Origin: Bacillus sp. (in: firmicutes)
GTDB lineage: Bacteria > Bacillota > Bacilli > Bacillales > Bacillaceae
Length of the DNA stretch: 64,000 bases
Direction: 5' to 3'
Assembly (NCBI GenBank): GCA_031180805.1
Contig: JAPSLL010000003.1
Location: 27,204-91,203 of the forward strand
Shown: positions 1 to 7,954 of the stretch, in pieces
Layout of the letters: each line of letters begins with the position of its first letter
Numbering within the stretch: position 1 is the first letter of the stretch
The notes under the pieces: model-generated
Seen by the model: the letters and a program-made list of their open reading frames with translations, nothing else
What the model was told of the DNA's origin: nothing
The model's database searches: none
Program-made: the position numbers and the translations under genes

Positions 1-177
1 AGCAATTGAACGTATGTCATCAGCCTGTTCCTTCCAGCGGTTCAACTCCAAATGCTCACACATTCCTTTAATAGCTGATATCTCTACTCCGTCATACCCA
101 GATAAAGCAATTTGTCTTGCCGCTGTTGCAAAATTAAAATCTTTAAACAATACAGAGTTTACACCAAGCTTCATCAT
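1..177 (-). CDS. Sugar phosphate isomerase/epimerase, N-terminal part (cut by window edge)
   Basis: About 59 N-terminal residues are visible, beginning MMKLGVNSVLFKDFNF and continuing with SGYDGVEISA. A first beta strand carrying an N-terminal substrate-side segment, followed by GYDGVEI, is typical of the xylose-isomerase-like TIM-barrel family (IolE/YcjR type). These proteins isomerise or epimerise keto-sugars or inosose-like compounds in the cytoplasm. The start overlaps the stop of the upstream dehydrogenase gene in an ATGATGA arrangement, so the two are translationally coupled. A Gfo/Idh dehydrogenase next to such an isomerase is a common pair in cyclitol and rare-sugar catabolism. The rest of the gene lies left of the window, so the family call is firmer than any substrate. 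Confidence 0.75.
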   Translation of the reverse strand, partial: MMKLGVNSVLFKDFNFATAARQIALSGYDGVEISAIKGMCEHLELNRWKEQADDIRSIA

Positions 178-1196
178 TTAACCCCTCCTGCAATAAGCTC
201 TACATCTTTTACATTCACAATCGTTCCTGTTTCAAATGACTTAATAGCTGCTTCAATAATAAATTGAGCTTTAAGTGCATCCTCTCCCGATCCGTCAATT
301 TCATCATAGGAAGCACCTGTAACTAATTGGTCGATGAATGCATGAATCCGGCTTTTAAATGTTTCAGGGAATGCTCTCATCCCGCCAAGATAACGATAGC
401 TTTCTGTTTCGATGCTTGCTCTTGGATAAAAAGTTAATTGTTCACATGCATCCTCTAGTACAAATCTTCCCTTAGAACCGACAACCTCGCAAAGCTCTAA
501 ACCATAGCTTGCACCTGCATCATAACTGCCTACTAGATTTCCGATTGCACCATTTTCAAATTCAAGAATAATTTGTGTATTTGACCAAATCTTTCGTCCT
601 TCCCCTTTCATCATAAAAGCTCCTACCCGCTTTACATCACCACAGAAGTATCGAATGACATCAAAGGAATGTGGGTGTAACGCACGCAAATGGAACCATG
701 GTGAGGTTTCAATTGGGTTGTTAATCCACATCCTCATATTAATCATGTGAAGCTTACCAAGACGGCCGCTTTCCACCCAGTCCTTTGCCTTTTCCGCTGC
801 AGGTGTAAAGCGATGATTAAGATTCACTGCATATGGAATCTTCTTTTCGCTTGCCAGTTTAACCATTTGTTTGCCTTCCTCGATGTTATTGGATATCGGC
901 TTTTCCCCTAAAACGGGAATCCCTGCATTTAATAGCTCCATCGTTGGTGTAAAATGCTCTCCTCCATTTTCCTCCCCCTTCGTGCATACGCTTACAAGAT
1001 CGAGCGCTAAGCCACTAGCTAGCATTTCACTTACACTGTAAAAGGCTACTCCCCCAAATTTTTCTGCTGCTCTGTCAGCATTTTCCTTTACAATGTCACA
1101 TACTGCGACGATATCTGTATTCGGATTTTCCTTATAGACAGACGCGTGAATGCTTCCTATATTTCCAACACCTACAATCGCTACTTTTAACGTCAT
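174..1196 (-). CDS. Gfo/Idh/MocA family oxidoreductase
   Basis: NAD(P)-dependent dehydrogenase of the Gfo/Idh/MocA family, about 340 residues. The N-terminal Rossmann fold opens with VAIVGVGNIGSIHA (GxGxxG dinucleotide motif), and the family EKPIS motif follows near residue 100 with its catalytic-region lysine. The second half is the alpha/beta substrate domain. An in-frame ATG lies 36 bases upstream (1232), but the strong GAGGG ribosome site sits just before the internal ATG at 1196 (MTLKVAIV), so I chose that one. It lies between the ASRT-like gene and the sugar isomerase, all on one strand with tiny gaps, so the three are one operon. The likely role is oxidation of a cyclitol or sugar hydroxyl; the substrate cannot be read from sequence. 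Confidence 0.88.
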   Translation of the reverse strand: MTLKVAIVGVGNIGSIHASVYKENPNTDIVAVCDIVKENADRAAEKFGGVAFYSVSEMLASGLALDLVSVCTKGEENGGEHFTPTMELLNAGIPVLGEKPISNNIEEGKQMVKLASEKKIPYAVNLNHRFTPAAEKAKDWVESGRLGKLHMINMRMWINNPIETSPWFHLRALHPHSFDVIRYFCGDVKRVGAFMMKGEGRKIWSNTQIILEFENGAIGNLVGSYDAGASYGLELCEVVGSKGRFVLEDACEQLTFYPRASIETESYRYLGGMRAFPETFKSRIHAFIDQLVTGASYDEIDGSGEDALKAQFIIEAAIKSFETGTIVNVKDVELIAGGVK

Positions 1197-1234
1197 TTGT
1201 CCATCCCTCACTTTTTTATCTTTTTCATTCATTT

Positions 1235-1600
1235 CTATTCAATTGGAAATCCCATTGTTGTAAATAAGGCAAGTGCCTCTTGGGAAGTATCTAATCTGCT
1301 ATGTTGAACAATAATCGGTACTGTACTATCAACCTTTATTGCATATAGCACCTCTCTTGGAACCTCTTTCCCCTGTTGATCGGTCAGTTTGTCTAAGCGA
1401 ATATGATGGGTTCTTTTAGATCCACATTCTGAAAAGAAACGCTCCATTGGCTCGCGATCTTCAAAATAAAAGGTTAATTGAATTTCTGCCAGTTGGTCTG
1501 TTAAATTGAGGACACAAACGGCTTCATGACTGATTTGATTACCAGTACTTTTCGGTTGCAAAAACCCATCTGGTATAATCCAAGTCCTTTTCCCTATCAA
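1235..1600 (-). CDS. ASRT-family (sensory rhodopsin transducer-like) small-molecule-binding protein
   Basis: A 121-residue single-domain protein with the hallmarks of the Anabaena sensory rhodopsin transducer family (PF07100): IIPDGFLQP near the N-terminus, SHEAVCVLNL, the LTFYFEDREP strand, a THHIRLD strand and VPIIVQHSRLD near the C-terminus. The family forms a small beta-sandwich. In bacteria without rhodopsin it is found with sugar-metabolism genes, so carbohydrate binding has been proposed for it. There is no rhodopsin here: the neighbours are a Gfo/Idh dehydrogenase, a sugar isomerase and an ABC sugar importer. The start is TTG, preceded by a clear AAGGGGG site 8 bases upstream. It is probably a cytoplasmic sugar-sensing or accessory protein of this pathway. 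Family confidence is high; function is inferred. Confidence 0.82.
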   Translation of the reverse strand: MIGKRTWIIPDGFLQPKSTGNQISHEAVCVLNLTDQLAEIQLTFYFEDREPMERFFSECGSKRTHHIRLDKLTDQQGKEVPREVLYAIKVDSTVPIIVQHSRLDTSQEALALFTTMGFPIE

Positions 1601-1687
1601 TTCACATCCCCCTTTTTGTTATTTCATAGGATAGTTAAATCATAGCTTTATTCATGCCTACCATCATCGCCCATTCTGCCACTTTCA

Positions 1688-1702
1688 TGGTGGATTCAGC
1701 CA
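1688..1702. promoter_or_regulatory. Candidate operator dyad upstream of the ASRT-dehydrogenase-isomerase unit
   Basis: The 15-base near-palindrome TGGTGGATTCAGCCA lies in the gap upstream of the ASRT-like gene. A near-identical copy (14 of 15 bases) lies at 6804-6818, upstream of the other transcription unit of this locus. The arms read TGGYTGA/TCAGCCA. A dyad conserved in front of both halves of one pathway suggests one shared regulator, which is not encoded in the visible part. Confidence 0.45.
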
Positions 1703-1781
1703 TTTTCACTTTTTAGCGCCATATTATTTACTTTTGCTTTGTAAGTCGATTTAAAAAATGGATTTTAAAAAACATCCCACG

Positions 1782-2609
1782 TTATATTTTAACTGCCCCT
1801 GAAGTTAGTCCCTTCATAAACAGTCTCATTGTAAATAAGAAAAGAATAAGCAGTGGTAAAGATGCAATGGTGTAACCGGCAAACATCGGACCATATAATG
1901 TTTGTGAGACGAATTGACTTTCGAACTGAATCAGCCCTACTGTGATCGGAAATTTCTCTGGATTACTCATTAACACAAGCGGCATCATATATTCATTCCA
2001 AATTGACAGCAGATTCCAAATTGCCATCGTTCCGATAATCGGTTTTGATAGCGGGAGAACAATTTGCCAAAATACCCGAAGCTCTCCACACCCATCAATA
2101 CGTGCTGCCTCAAATAACTCTTCTGGTAATGAAGCGAATGATTGACGAAAAACAAATATAGTAAATGCCTGACCACCTGCAGCAAAGGCAATAATTAATC
2201 CAATATATGAGTCTAGCAAGCCAAAGCTTTTAATTAATAAAAATAATGGAATTAACGTTAACAACCCTGGGATCATTAGCAAAGCGACGACTGACATATA
2301 AAGAAAATTCTTGCCTTTATACCTTAATCTCGCAAACGAGTAACCAGCTAAAGCAGATGTTGCGATAATAATCAAGACACTGGCGATGCCAATAAGCACT
2401 GAATTAAAGATATATTCTCCAATTGCCTCCCAGGCGGTTGCATAATTTTCAAAATGTAAGGGGAACGTAATGCCAAAAAAGTTGCGATAAAATTGGCCAT
2501 TTGTTTTAAACGAAGTAATAAGCATATAGAAGAATGGATACAATGCAAGAAAGGCCAGCAAAATAAGGACAATATGGCTCCACAAATCTTGCCTAATCGT
2601 TTTTAGCAT
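1782..2609 (-). CDS. Carbohydrate ABC transporter permease, MalG/CUT1 type
   Basis: Inner-membrane permease of 275 residues with six predicted transmembrane segments. The EAA cytoplasmic loop reads EELFEAARIDGCGELRVFWQIVLPLSKP, which docks the ATPase. The C-terminus GLTSGAVKI is typical of MalG-type subunits. It imports a mono- or oligosaccharide together with the MalF-type permease directly upstream (23-base gap) and the binding lipoprotein at 3727-5226. A good AAAGGAG site precedes the ATG. No ATPase gene is present in the locus, so a shared MsmX-type ATPase is presumed. Family assignment is secure; the substrate is unknown, and the neighbouring dehydrogenase/isomerase suggest a rare sugar or cyclitol conjugate. 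Confidence 0.93.
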   Translation of the reverse strand: MLKTIRQDLWSHIVLILLAFLALYPFFYMLITSFKTNGQFYRNFFGITFPLHFENYATAWEAIGEYIFNSVLIGIASVLIIIATSALAGYSFARLRYKGKNFLYMSVVALLMIPGLLTLIPLFLLIKSFGLLDSYIGLIIAFAAGGQAFTIFVFRQSFASLPEELFEAARIDGCGELRVFWQIVLPLSKPIIGTMAIWNLLSIWNEYMMPLVLMSNPEKFPITVGLIQFESQFVSQTLYGPMFAGYTIASLPLLILFLFTMRLFMKGLTSGAVKI

Positions 2610-2632
2610 ATTATAACTCCTTTCTTTTTAAG

Positions 2633-3577
2633 CTAAGCTTTATATTCTGTACTGGGATTAATATATTTCATTTGAATCCAAGTTAAGACAAGGACAATCA
2701 CAAATATAATCATTGAAACAGCCATTCCTAAGCCAAATTCACCGTTTTGGAAAGCAAGGAAATACATATAAAGCCCTGGAACATATGATGAATAACCTGG
2801 ACCACCATTTGTCATAACAAGTGGCAAGGTCACATTTTGCAGCAATTGAATCACGGTTAAAATGAGAATTAGCTTCACTTGTCCCATTACCAATGGAATT
2901 TCAATTTGAAAAAATCTTCTTACCCTTGTAATCCCATCAAGCTTAGCAGATTCATATACACTTTCAGAAATAGATTGTAATCCTGCATAAAAGATTAATA
3001 AATTAAATGGAACAACAAACGGAAATCCGACAAACATTAACGCGTAGAGGGCGATATGAGGATCTCCAAGCCAGTTTTGGATCAGCCCCTCAAGACCTAA
3101 TGATTTAAGTAACGTATTCAGTACACCTACATTAGGGTCATAAATAAAGCTCCAAATCATAAACATAACAATTCCTGGCACAACAACTGGAATGACGAAT
3201 AACACTCTGTAAATATATTGCATTCTTTTACTTTTTAAATGAAAAATCATAACAGCGACAATGAGCGGAATTAATAATTCAACAATTACTTTTACAACTG
3301 TCCATATCCCAACATTTTTCATTGATATTAAAAAAATCTTGTCTTTGAATAGCGTTAAATAATTTTGAAACCCAGTAAATTGGGGTTGATTAAATCCATC
3401 CCAATTCGTAAAAGAAAAGCCAATTGCAATTAATGCCGGATAATACATGAATGTAATTAAAAGAATAAATGAAGGAATTAGCATTCCATAGCCAGATTTC
3501 CAGTTATAACGCAGTTTTCCTCGCTTTTTCCTTTTTATGACTCTATCACTTTCAAGAGGTTGGACTGTTTCAGGCAT
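2633..3577 (-). CDS. Carbohydrate ABC transporter permease, MalF/UgpA type
   Basis: Membrane permease of about 314 residues with six transmembrane segments. The EAA loop SVYESAKLDGITRVRRFFQIEIPLVMGQ lies near residue 215, followed by the TNGGPGYSSYVPGLYMY segment typical of CUT1 MalF-type subunits. The longer frame begins 18 bases upstream, but there the AAAGGAG ribosome site would lie inside the coding sequence; the ATG at 3577 (MPETVQPLES) sits at the right distance. It partners the MalG-type permease just downstream. A long imperfect hairpin (3602-3707) separates it from the binding-protein gene, consistent with lower expression of permeases than of the binding protein. Confidence 0.93.
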   Translation of the reverse strand: MPETVQPLESDRVIKRKKRGKLRYNWKSGYGMLIPSFILLITFMYYPALIAIGFSFTNWDGFNQPQFTGFQNYLTLFKDKIFLISMKNVGIWTVVKVIVELLIPLIVAVMIFHLKSKRMQYIYRVLFVIPVVVPGIVMFMIWSFIYDPNVGVLNTLLKSLGLEGLIQNWLGDPHIALYALMFVGFPFVVPFNLLIFYAGLQSISESVYESAKLDGITRVRRFFQIEIPLVMGQVKLILILTVIQLLQNVTLPLVMTNGGPGYSSYVPGLYMYFLAFQNGEFGLGMAVSMIIFVIVLVLTWIQMKYINPSTEYKA

Positions 3578-3601
3578 ATTCACATCTCCTTTCATCTAGA
3601 A

Positions 3602-3707
3602 GAGGGTATCTCAAAAATAGGTTTTAGACCCTGCAAACACAATATTTTAAAATATTGATGAGGTTAGTTTACTTCATACGAGGGGTCAGACCCTTTGAGT
3701 CACCCTC
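3602..3707. repeat. Intercistronic long hairpin between binding-protein and permease genes
   Basis: Outer arms GAGGGTATCTCAAA and TTTGAGTCACCCTC match at 12 of 14 positions across about 106 bases. Inside lies a perfect 16-base palindrome (AATATTTTAAAATATT, 3641-3656) and a GGTTTTAGACCC/GGGGTCAGACCC pair. There is no T-run on the minus strand, so it looks more like an mRNA-processing or stabilising hairpin, or a small MITE-like repeat, than a terminator. Confidence 0.6.
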
Positions 3708-3726
3708 TTTAGTTCATTACTGTTTT

Positions 3727-5226
3727 TTACTCATCCAAGTATTCTGATAAATCCCAATTATTTTGTTGAATTAACGCATCAGCTGTTTTTTCCATTTCCG
3801 TATCAGCTACCTTGGCAAATTCCTCTAGAGACGTTTCTCCTAAAATATAGCTTTGGAAGGCACGATAAATCGCATCAAGCTCTTTGTTTTCAAGATTGAT
3901 GCCGCCAAATACACTTTGTAACGGCTGATTCGTAAGATCTGATAGAGCTTTTAGCTCTTCTATTGGTTGTGCACCTGCAACAGTTGGAACATTTTCGCCT
4001 AGCTCATTCACAATTTCCTCATTATGCTCAGGTGTTGTTAAATACATCAACCAATCGACAATTGCTTTTTCCTTTGCTGGTGTTAATGAATTATTCGCCT
4101 GTTTAGTAGGGACTGCATATTGGAAGGAAGCACTTGGGCCGCCAATTGAAGCAGATGAATCAAAATCTGTCGCAAATTCCGAGATCGCTTGATCAGGATA
4201 AGGGTTTTTAAAGGATGACCATTCAAAATCTGGTTCAGCTGATTTTATTTGCTGTGATGCCCATGAACCATCGAAATACATTCCAACCTCACCAGTAAGG
4301 AAAGCAAGCATTGTTCCTTGACCATTTGAGTCTCCTCCTGTAAAATCAGGCTGCCAATATTGGGAGAAGTCCTTTAAAATTGGCCAAATCGCCATCCATT
4401 GTTCATTTTCCGATCCAAATATCCCCTTTTTAATTGCAATAACTTGATCCTGGTTCGTAATTCCCTCATTGCCTGTAAAGCGAAGCTCATCATATTCATC
4501 TGCAAAAAAGTTTGTGAAAAATAAACGAGTTAACCATGTGATACGGTCCGTTCCTGTTGGAGTTGAAGCAAGATTCCATGCAAACGGAATGTATCCAGCA
4601 TCCTTTAGCTTTTGAGCTGCTTCGATAAATTCAGACCATGTTTCAGGAGTTTTCTCAATTCCTGCCTTTTCAAACGCCTCTACATTATAATAAGTAGCAG
4701 TCCCAACATAATCTCCATTAATGACATACGTGCTTCCATCAGCTGATTTTGTATCTGAAATGATTTGTTTATTGAGGAGGTCATTCCAAGGTTTATTGTC
4801 TACATATGGATTTGGCTCATCTAAATACTTTGATAAGTCTGTTAACGTTCCTTTAGCTAAGGCAGTATTTGCATCATACCATTGACTCCATATAATATCA
4901 GGAAGTTGACCACCAGATGCCTTTGTTCGAACCCATGTCATATAGTCTTGATCAGCGGGCAGCGGTTTAATAAACTCAATTTTGATGCCTGTTTCTTTTT
5001 CATACTCTTCTGCAAGCTTCTTCATGACAGTCGCTGGCTTTTGATTAGCATTTAATATTCTATTTGGGCTATACGTTCCGGCATACATTTTGATTGTTCC
5101 TTTAAATTCCCCGTCAGACTGTTCTTCATTCTCTTGTGAGGTGCTCGGTACAATACAACCTGATAGCATTGAGATTATAAATACGATGATGAGCGACAGC
5201 ATTGATAATTTCTTAATGCCTTTCAT
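3727..5226 (-). CDS. Extracellular sugar-binding lipoprotein of ABC transporter
   Basis: Solute-binding protein (SBP_bac_1, CUT1 cluster) of about 499 residues. The signal peptide reads MKGIKKLSMLSLIIVFIISM with lipobox LSGC, so the mature protein starts at a lipidated Cys near residue 24 and is anchored on the outer membrane face. The frame is open 42 bases further upstream, but the GGGGGG ribosome site fits the ATG at 5226 and gives a clean signal peptide. It captures the substrate for the two permeases downstream, and is the first transporter gene after the sulfatase-fold gene. At about 500 residues it is longer than MalE (about 400), more like binding proteins for larger oligosaccharides. 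The ligand is not identifiable. Confidence 0.92.
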   Translation of the reverse strand: MKGIKKLSMLSLIIVFIISMLSGCIVPSTSQENEEQSDGEFKGTIKMYAGTYSPNRILNANQKPATVMKKLAEEYEKETGIKIEFIKPLPADQDYMTWVRTKASGGQLPDIIWSQWYDANTALAKGTLTDLSKYLDEPNPYVDNKPWNDLLNKQIISDTKSADGSTYVINGDYVGTATYYNVEAFEKAGIEKTPETWSEFIEAAQKLKDAGYIPFAWNLASTPTGTDRITWLTRLFFTNFFADEYDELRFTGNEGITNQDQVIAIKKGIFGSENEQWMAIWPILKDFSQYWQPDFTGGDSNGQGTMLAFLTGEVGMYFDGSWASQQIKSAEPDFEWSSFKNPYPDQAISEFATDFDSSASIGGPSASFQYAVPTKQANNSLTPAKEKAIVDWLMYLTTPEHNEEIVNELGENVPTVAGAQPIEELKALSDLTNQPLQSVFGGINLENKELDAIYRAFQSYILGETSLEEFAKVADTEMEKTADALIQQNNWDLSEYLDE

Positions 5227-5299
5227 TTTTATCCCCCCAATTGGTTTAAACTTCATGAATAAATGCAAGCTTACAATATGTCAAAAAGTTTCTATGAAG

Positions 5300-6697
5300 C
5301 TACTTTTTTAAGAAACGATTTTCATTAACATGTTTATCAATTTTGTCCCGCTGTGGATTTGCCTTCCACTCATCCCAGGTTAAGTCGTATTGTGATAAAA
5401 CCTTTTCTATTCTTTTTCTAAAAGGTAATCCTTCTTCCCTTAGAACCAATTTCATCGGATCCTCTCGCTCGCCAAGCTTACAATGTATCCAGGCTGTTAA
5501 TTTCCTTTTAAAGCTATCTATTTTATCTGGTAGTAGCTCCGCAAGATTTGTTTCTTCATTTGGATCAGTTAATAGATCATAGAGTTCAAAAGCTGGTCTT
5601 GTAAAAGGACCTGGATCATATGTTTCAATGTATTTATATCGGTCAGTTCGGATTCCCCTTGACGCTTGCCAAGCACACTCACTTAAATAAATTTCAGAAT
5701 GAACGTTGTTCGCTTTCCCTTCAATGATTGGCCAAAGACTTTTACCGTCTATACCTTTAGGGATCTCAATATTCAATGCTTCCAATATCGTTGGCATTAA
5801 ATCAACGTGTTGGACGAGCTGTTTTATTCTTAAACCTTCTTTTATTATTCCAGGCCAACGAATAATGATCGGGACATGGACAGTAGCCTCATAAAGCCCA
5901 CAATGATCCCAATAAATATCATGTTCTGTTAAACTTTCACCATGGTCGCCAAATAATATAAGCATCGTGTCATCTTTAATCCCCTGCTGTATGAGAAAAT
6001 CATCTAACTCCTTAATTAAGTCATCCAAATATCTAATTTCAGCATCGTATAAAGCGCTTACATAACTAGCATCGGTAATATCTCCAAGCAAATCAAAATG
6101 GTGATACTTAAAAAATGGATATGCAGGATGATTAAAGGCTGGTTCCATACTTTTATTTGCTTTATCATATGGATCCCGACCTTGTTGATAAAATTGCGGG
6201 ACATATTCTTTAGGTGGTAAATAGGGTGTATGCGGATCCCAATAATGAAGGAACAGAAAAAATTCCTCATCTTTATGCTCGCGAATCCACGGCTTTGCCA
6301 ATGCATTTACTGTTTTCCCATCAATCCATCTTGTTTGCCCAATTGTGTTGATATAATATTGATAGCCTCTAGCAAACCATTCCTTTAAATGATATAAATT
6401 ATCAACAGCTGCTGTTGTAAAACCAGACTTTCTCATAATTGTTGGAAGCCAATCATATTCCTTTTGTAAGTAAGTTGTTTGTGCACCATGTGATACTACA
6501 CCTGTTGAAAGACCTACTTTGCCAGTAAATATACTAGTATGGGCAACCTCTGTTGGTATATCAGAGGCAAAGGCCTGTTCAAAAAGGACACCTTGCTTAG
6601 CAATCTGATCAATGTATGGGCTTGTTGATAGCTCATATCCGTAGCAGCCTAAACGCTTTGCCCTTAATGTATCAAGTGAGATCATAATGATTTTCAA
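5300..6697 (-). CDS. Sulfatase-fold hydrolase with Thr at the nucleophile position
   Basis: A 465-residue alkaline-phosphatase/sulfatase superfamily enzyme with no signal peptide, so probably cytoplasmic. Metal-binding motifs are present: ISLDTLRAKRLGCYG (Asp9), HYWDPHTPY near residues 151-159, and FGDHGE with Asp251-His252. The segment that is CxPxR in true sulfatases reads T-E-V-A-H (Thr49 to His53) before TSIFTGK, so there is no Cys or Ser to become formylglycine. Thr is the natural nucleophile in LtaS and EptA relatives, so a phosphodiester or phosphotransfer reaction is possible; sulfate-ester cleavage by the standard mechanism is not. The TTG start has an AAGGAGGG site 7 bases upstream. 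It is the first gene of the transporter unit, which suggests it acts on the imported compound. Confidence 0.85.
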   Translation of the reverse strand: MKIIMISLDTLRAKRLGCYGYELSTSPYIDQIAKQGVLFEQAFASDIPTEVAHTSIFTGKVGLSTGVVSHGAQTTYLQKEYDWLPTIMRKSGFTTAAVDNLYHLKEWFARGYQYYINTIGQTRWIDGKTVNALAKPWIREHKDEEFFLFLHYWDPHTPYLPPKEYVPQFYQQGRDPYDKANKSMEPAFNHPAYPFFKYHHFDLLGDITDASYVSALYDAEIRYLDDLIKELDDFLIQQGIKDDTMLILFGDHGESLTEHDIYWDHCGLYEATVHVPIIIRWPGIIKEGLRIKQLVQHVDLMPTILEALNIEIPKGIDGKSLWPIIEGKANNVHSEIYLSECAWQASRGIRTDRYKYIETYDPGPFTRPAFELYDLLTDPNEETNLAELLPDKIDSFKRKLTAWIHCKLGEREDPMKLVLREEGLPFRKRIEKVLSQYDLTWDEWKANPQRDKIDKHVNENRFLKK

Positions 6698-6803
6698 GTG
6701 CTATCCCTCCTTTTCGTCATTTAAAAGCATTGATTTGTCTATTTCCCTATTAATATCATAAAGGCAACCGAGGGCAAATTCATGGTCAATTACGTCATGT
6801 TAT

Positions 6804-6818
6804 TGGTTGATTCAGCCA
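6804..6818. promoter_or_regulatory. Candidate operator dyad upstream of the sulfatase-fold/ABC unit
   Basis: TGGTTGATTCAGCCA is a near-palindrome about 110 bases upstream of the sulfatase-fold gene. It matches the site at 1688-1702 at 14 of 15 positions. The pair links the two transcription units of the locus to one presumed regulator. Confidence 0.45.
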
Positions 6819-6849
6819 TTATGAAATAGATTTATTTCTAATAAAATTT

Positions 6850-6878
6850 GGCTCTGTGAAACGTTGTTGGCGATTTCC
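6850..6878 (+). repeat. Truncated end of a degenerate Bacillus intergenic repeat
   Basis: GGCTCTGTGAAACGTTGTTG followed by GCGATTTCC resembles the beginning of the longer repeats at 42841 and 46555 (GGCTCTGAAACTTTGTTGCTG and GGCTCTGCTAAACTTGGTTG, each followed by GATTNTCC or GATTTCC). Only this end is present, so it is a decayed or partial copy. Confidence 0.4.
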
Positions 6879-6900
6879 TTTTTATAAATAAGAGCATATA

Positions 6901-6931
6901 AAAAAACCTCCTTCTTAAAGAATAGGAGGTT
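6901..6931 (-). terminator. Rho-independent terminator after the AEC transporter gene
   Basis: Stem AACCTCC(TTCTT)/(AAGAA)TA-GGAGGTT with a run of A on its left (T-run on the minus strand). It lies 40 bases after the stop of the AEC transporter and ends the pxpBCA-AEC operon. Confidence 0.8.
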
Positions 6932-6970
6932 AACTACATTATGCTTAGCTAATAAAAACAATTACGCTCT

Positions 6971-7885
6971 CTAACCATACAGTACCCCTGAAACATATAA
7001 CACAACAGGTAACGTAACTAAACTTAATACAGTGCTAAAGAGAGTAGCCGTTGAAACAAATTGCGGCTCTGTATCATATTGCAAGGCATACATTGTTGTA
7101 TTGGCAGCAGTTGGCATTGCCGATAAAACAATCATGATTTGCTTTAGTAAATCATCGATCGGAAGGAATAGCGTAATGACATAAGCAATACCAGGAGATA
7201 GCAATAATCGTAAGCTTAACGACAGTGACAAAGGTGCAATCTCGATTTTTTTTGCAGATATGTTTGCAAGCTGCATTCCAAGAATAATCATAATCGTTGG
7301 GATAGATGCATTTCCAACCATTTCGATCGCTTCCATAAACGACCCACTAACTGGAATGTGTAAATATTGAAAAATAATACCTAGGATCGCACCATAAACA
7401 ATTGGTACTTTTACAACCTCCTTAAATGCCTTTTTCATGCCACCGCCTTCAGGTGAGCCTTTTGCTGCATAATATACGCCAACTGTACACATTAATAATT
7501 GCTGAATGACCATAATGATGACAGCATAATGTAACCCTGCTTCACCAAAAGCAAAAAAGATAAGCGGTGTTCCATAATTCCCATTATTCATGAACGCAGA
7601 GGCTAAAATCATGCTACATGTGCGTTTAAGGGAATATCCTCTAATAAAGGCGATGAAGTAAATTAGAACGATGATACAAAAAGCGAGTCCAACTGTATAT
7701 AACGCCATTACTGCATAATCCATTGTTAGCTCTACTGTATAAAACGTTTGAAAGGCTAAAAAAGGCAGCATTAAATAAATCGCCATAACCGATAATGGCT
7801 TTGTATCAAATCCGATCAGTTTCTGACCAACAAAGCCGATACCAAAAATAAAGAAAATTGGGATTAACACTGTAAAAAATTCCAC
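6971..7885 (-). CDS. AEC family transporter (auxin efflux carrier-like permease)
   Basis: Polytopic membrane protein of about 304 residues with roughly ten hydrophobic segments in two five-helix halves, and the family's NGNYGTPL motif, conserved in AEC/malonate-type carriers. The frame is open back to a TTG at 7909, but that codon has no ribosome site and lies directly after a TATAATAC element. The GTG at 7885 (MEFFTVLIPIFF) starts directly in the first helix and is preferred, though the start is uncertain. It follows pxpA in the 5-oxoprolinase operon, so a 5-oxoproline or related carboxylate substrate is a reasonable guess, not evidence. Confidence 0.82.
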   Translation of the reverse strand: MEFFTVLIPIFFIFGIGFVGQKLIGFDTKPLSVMAIYLMLPFLAFQTFYTVELTMDYAVMALYTVGLAFCIIVLIYFIAFIRGYSLKRTCSMILASAFMNNGNYGTPLIFFAFGEAGLHYAVIIMVIQQLLMCTVGVYYAAKGSPEGGGMKKAFKEVVKVPIVYGAILGIIFQYLHIPVSGSFMEAIEMVGNASIPTIMIILGMQLANISAKKIEIAPLSLSLSLRLLLSPGIAYVITLFLPIDDLLKQIMIVLSAMPTAANTTMYALQYDTEPQFVSTATLFSTVLSLVTLPVVLYVSGVLYG

Positions 7886-7954
7886 TGTATCACCATGCCT
7901 AACTATCAATCTATTTTGTCAGTATTATACAAATGTTTGAGATAAGCTGCTTTG

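Noticed and set aside
5300..6697. The sulfatase-fold protein as substrate of the FGE at 60746
   Set aside because: Its nucleophile position is Thr and no CxPxR motif occurs anywhere in the protein; the two genes are also 54 kb apart.
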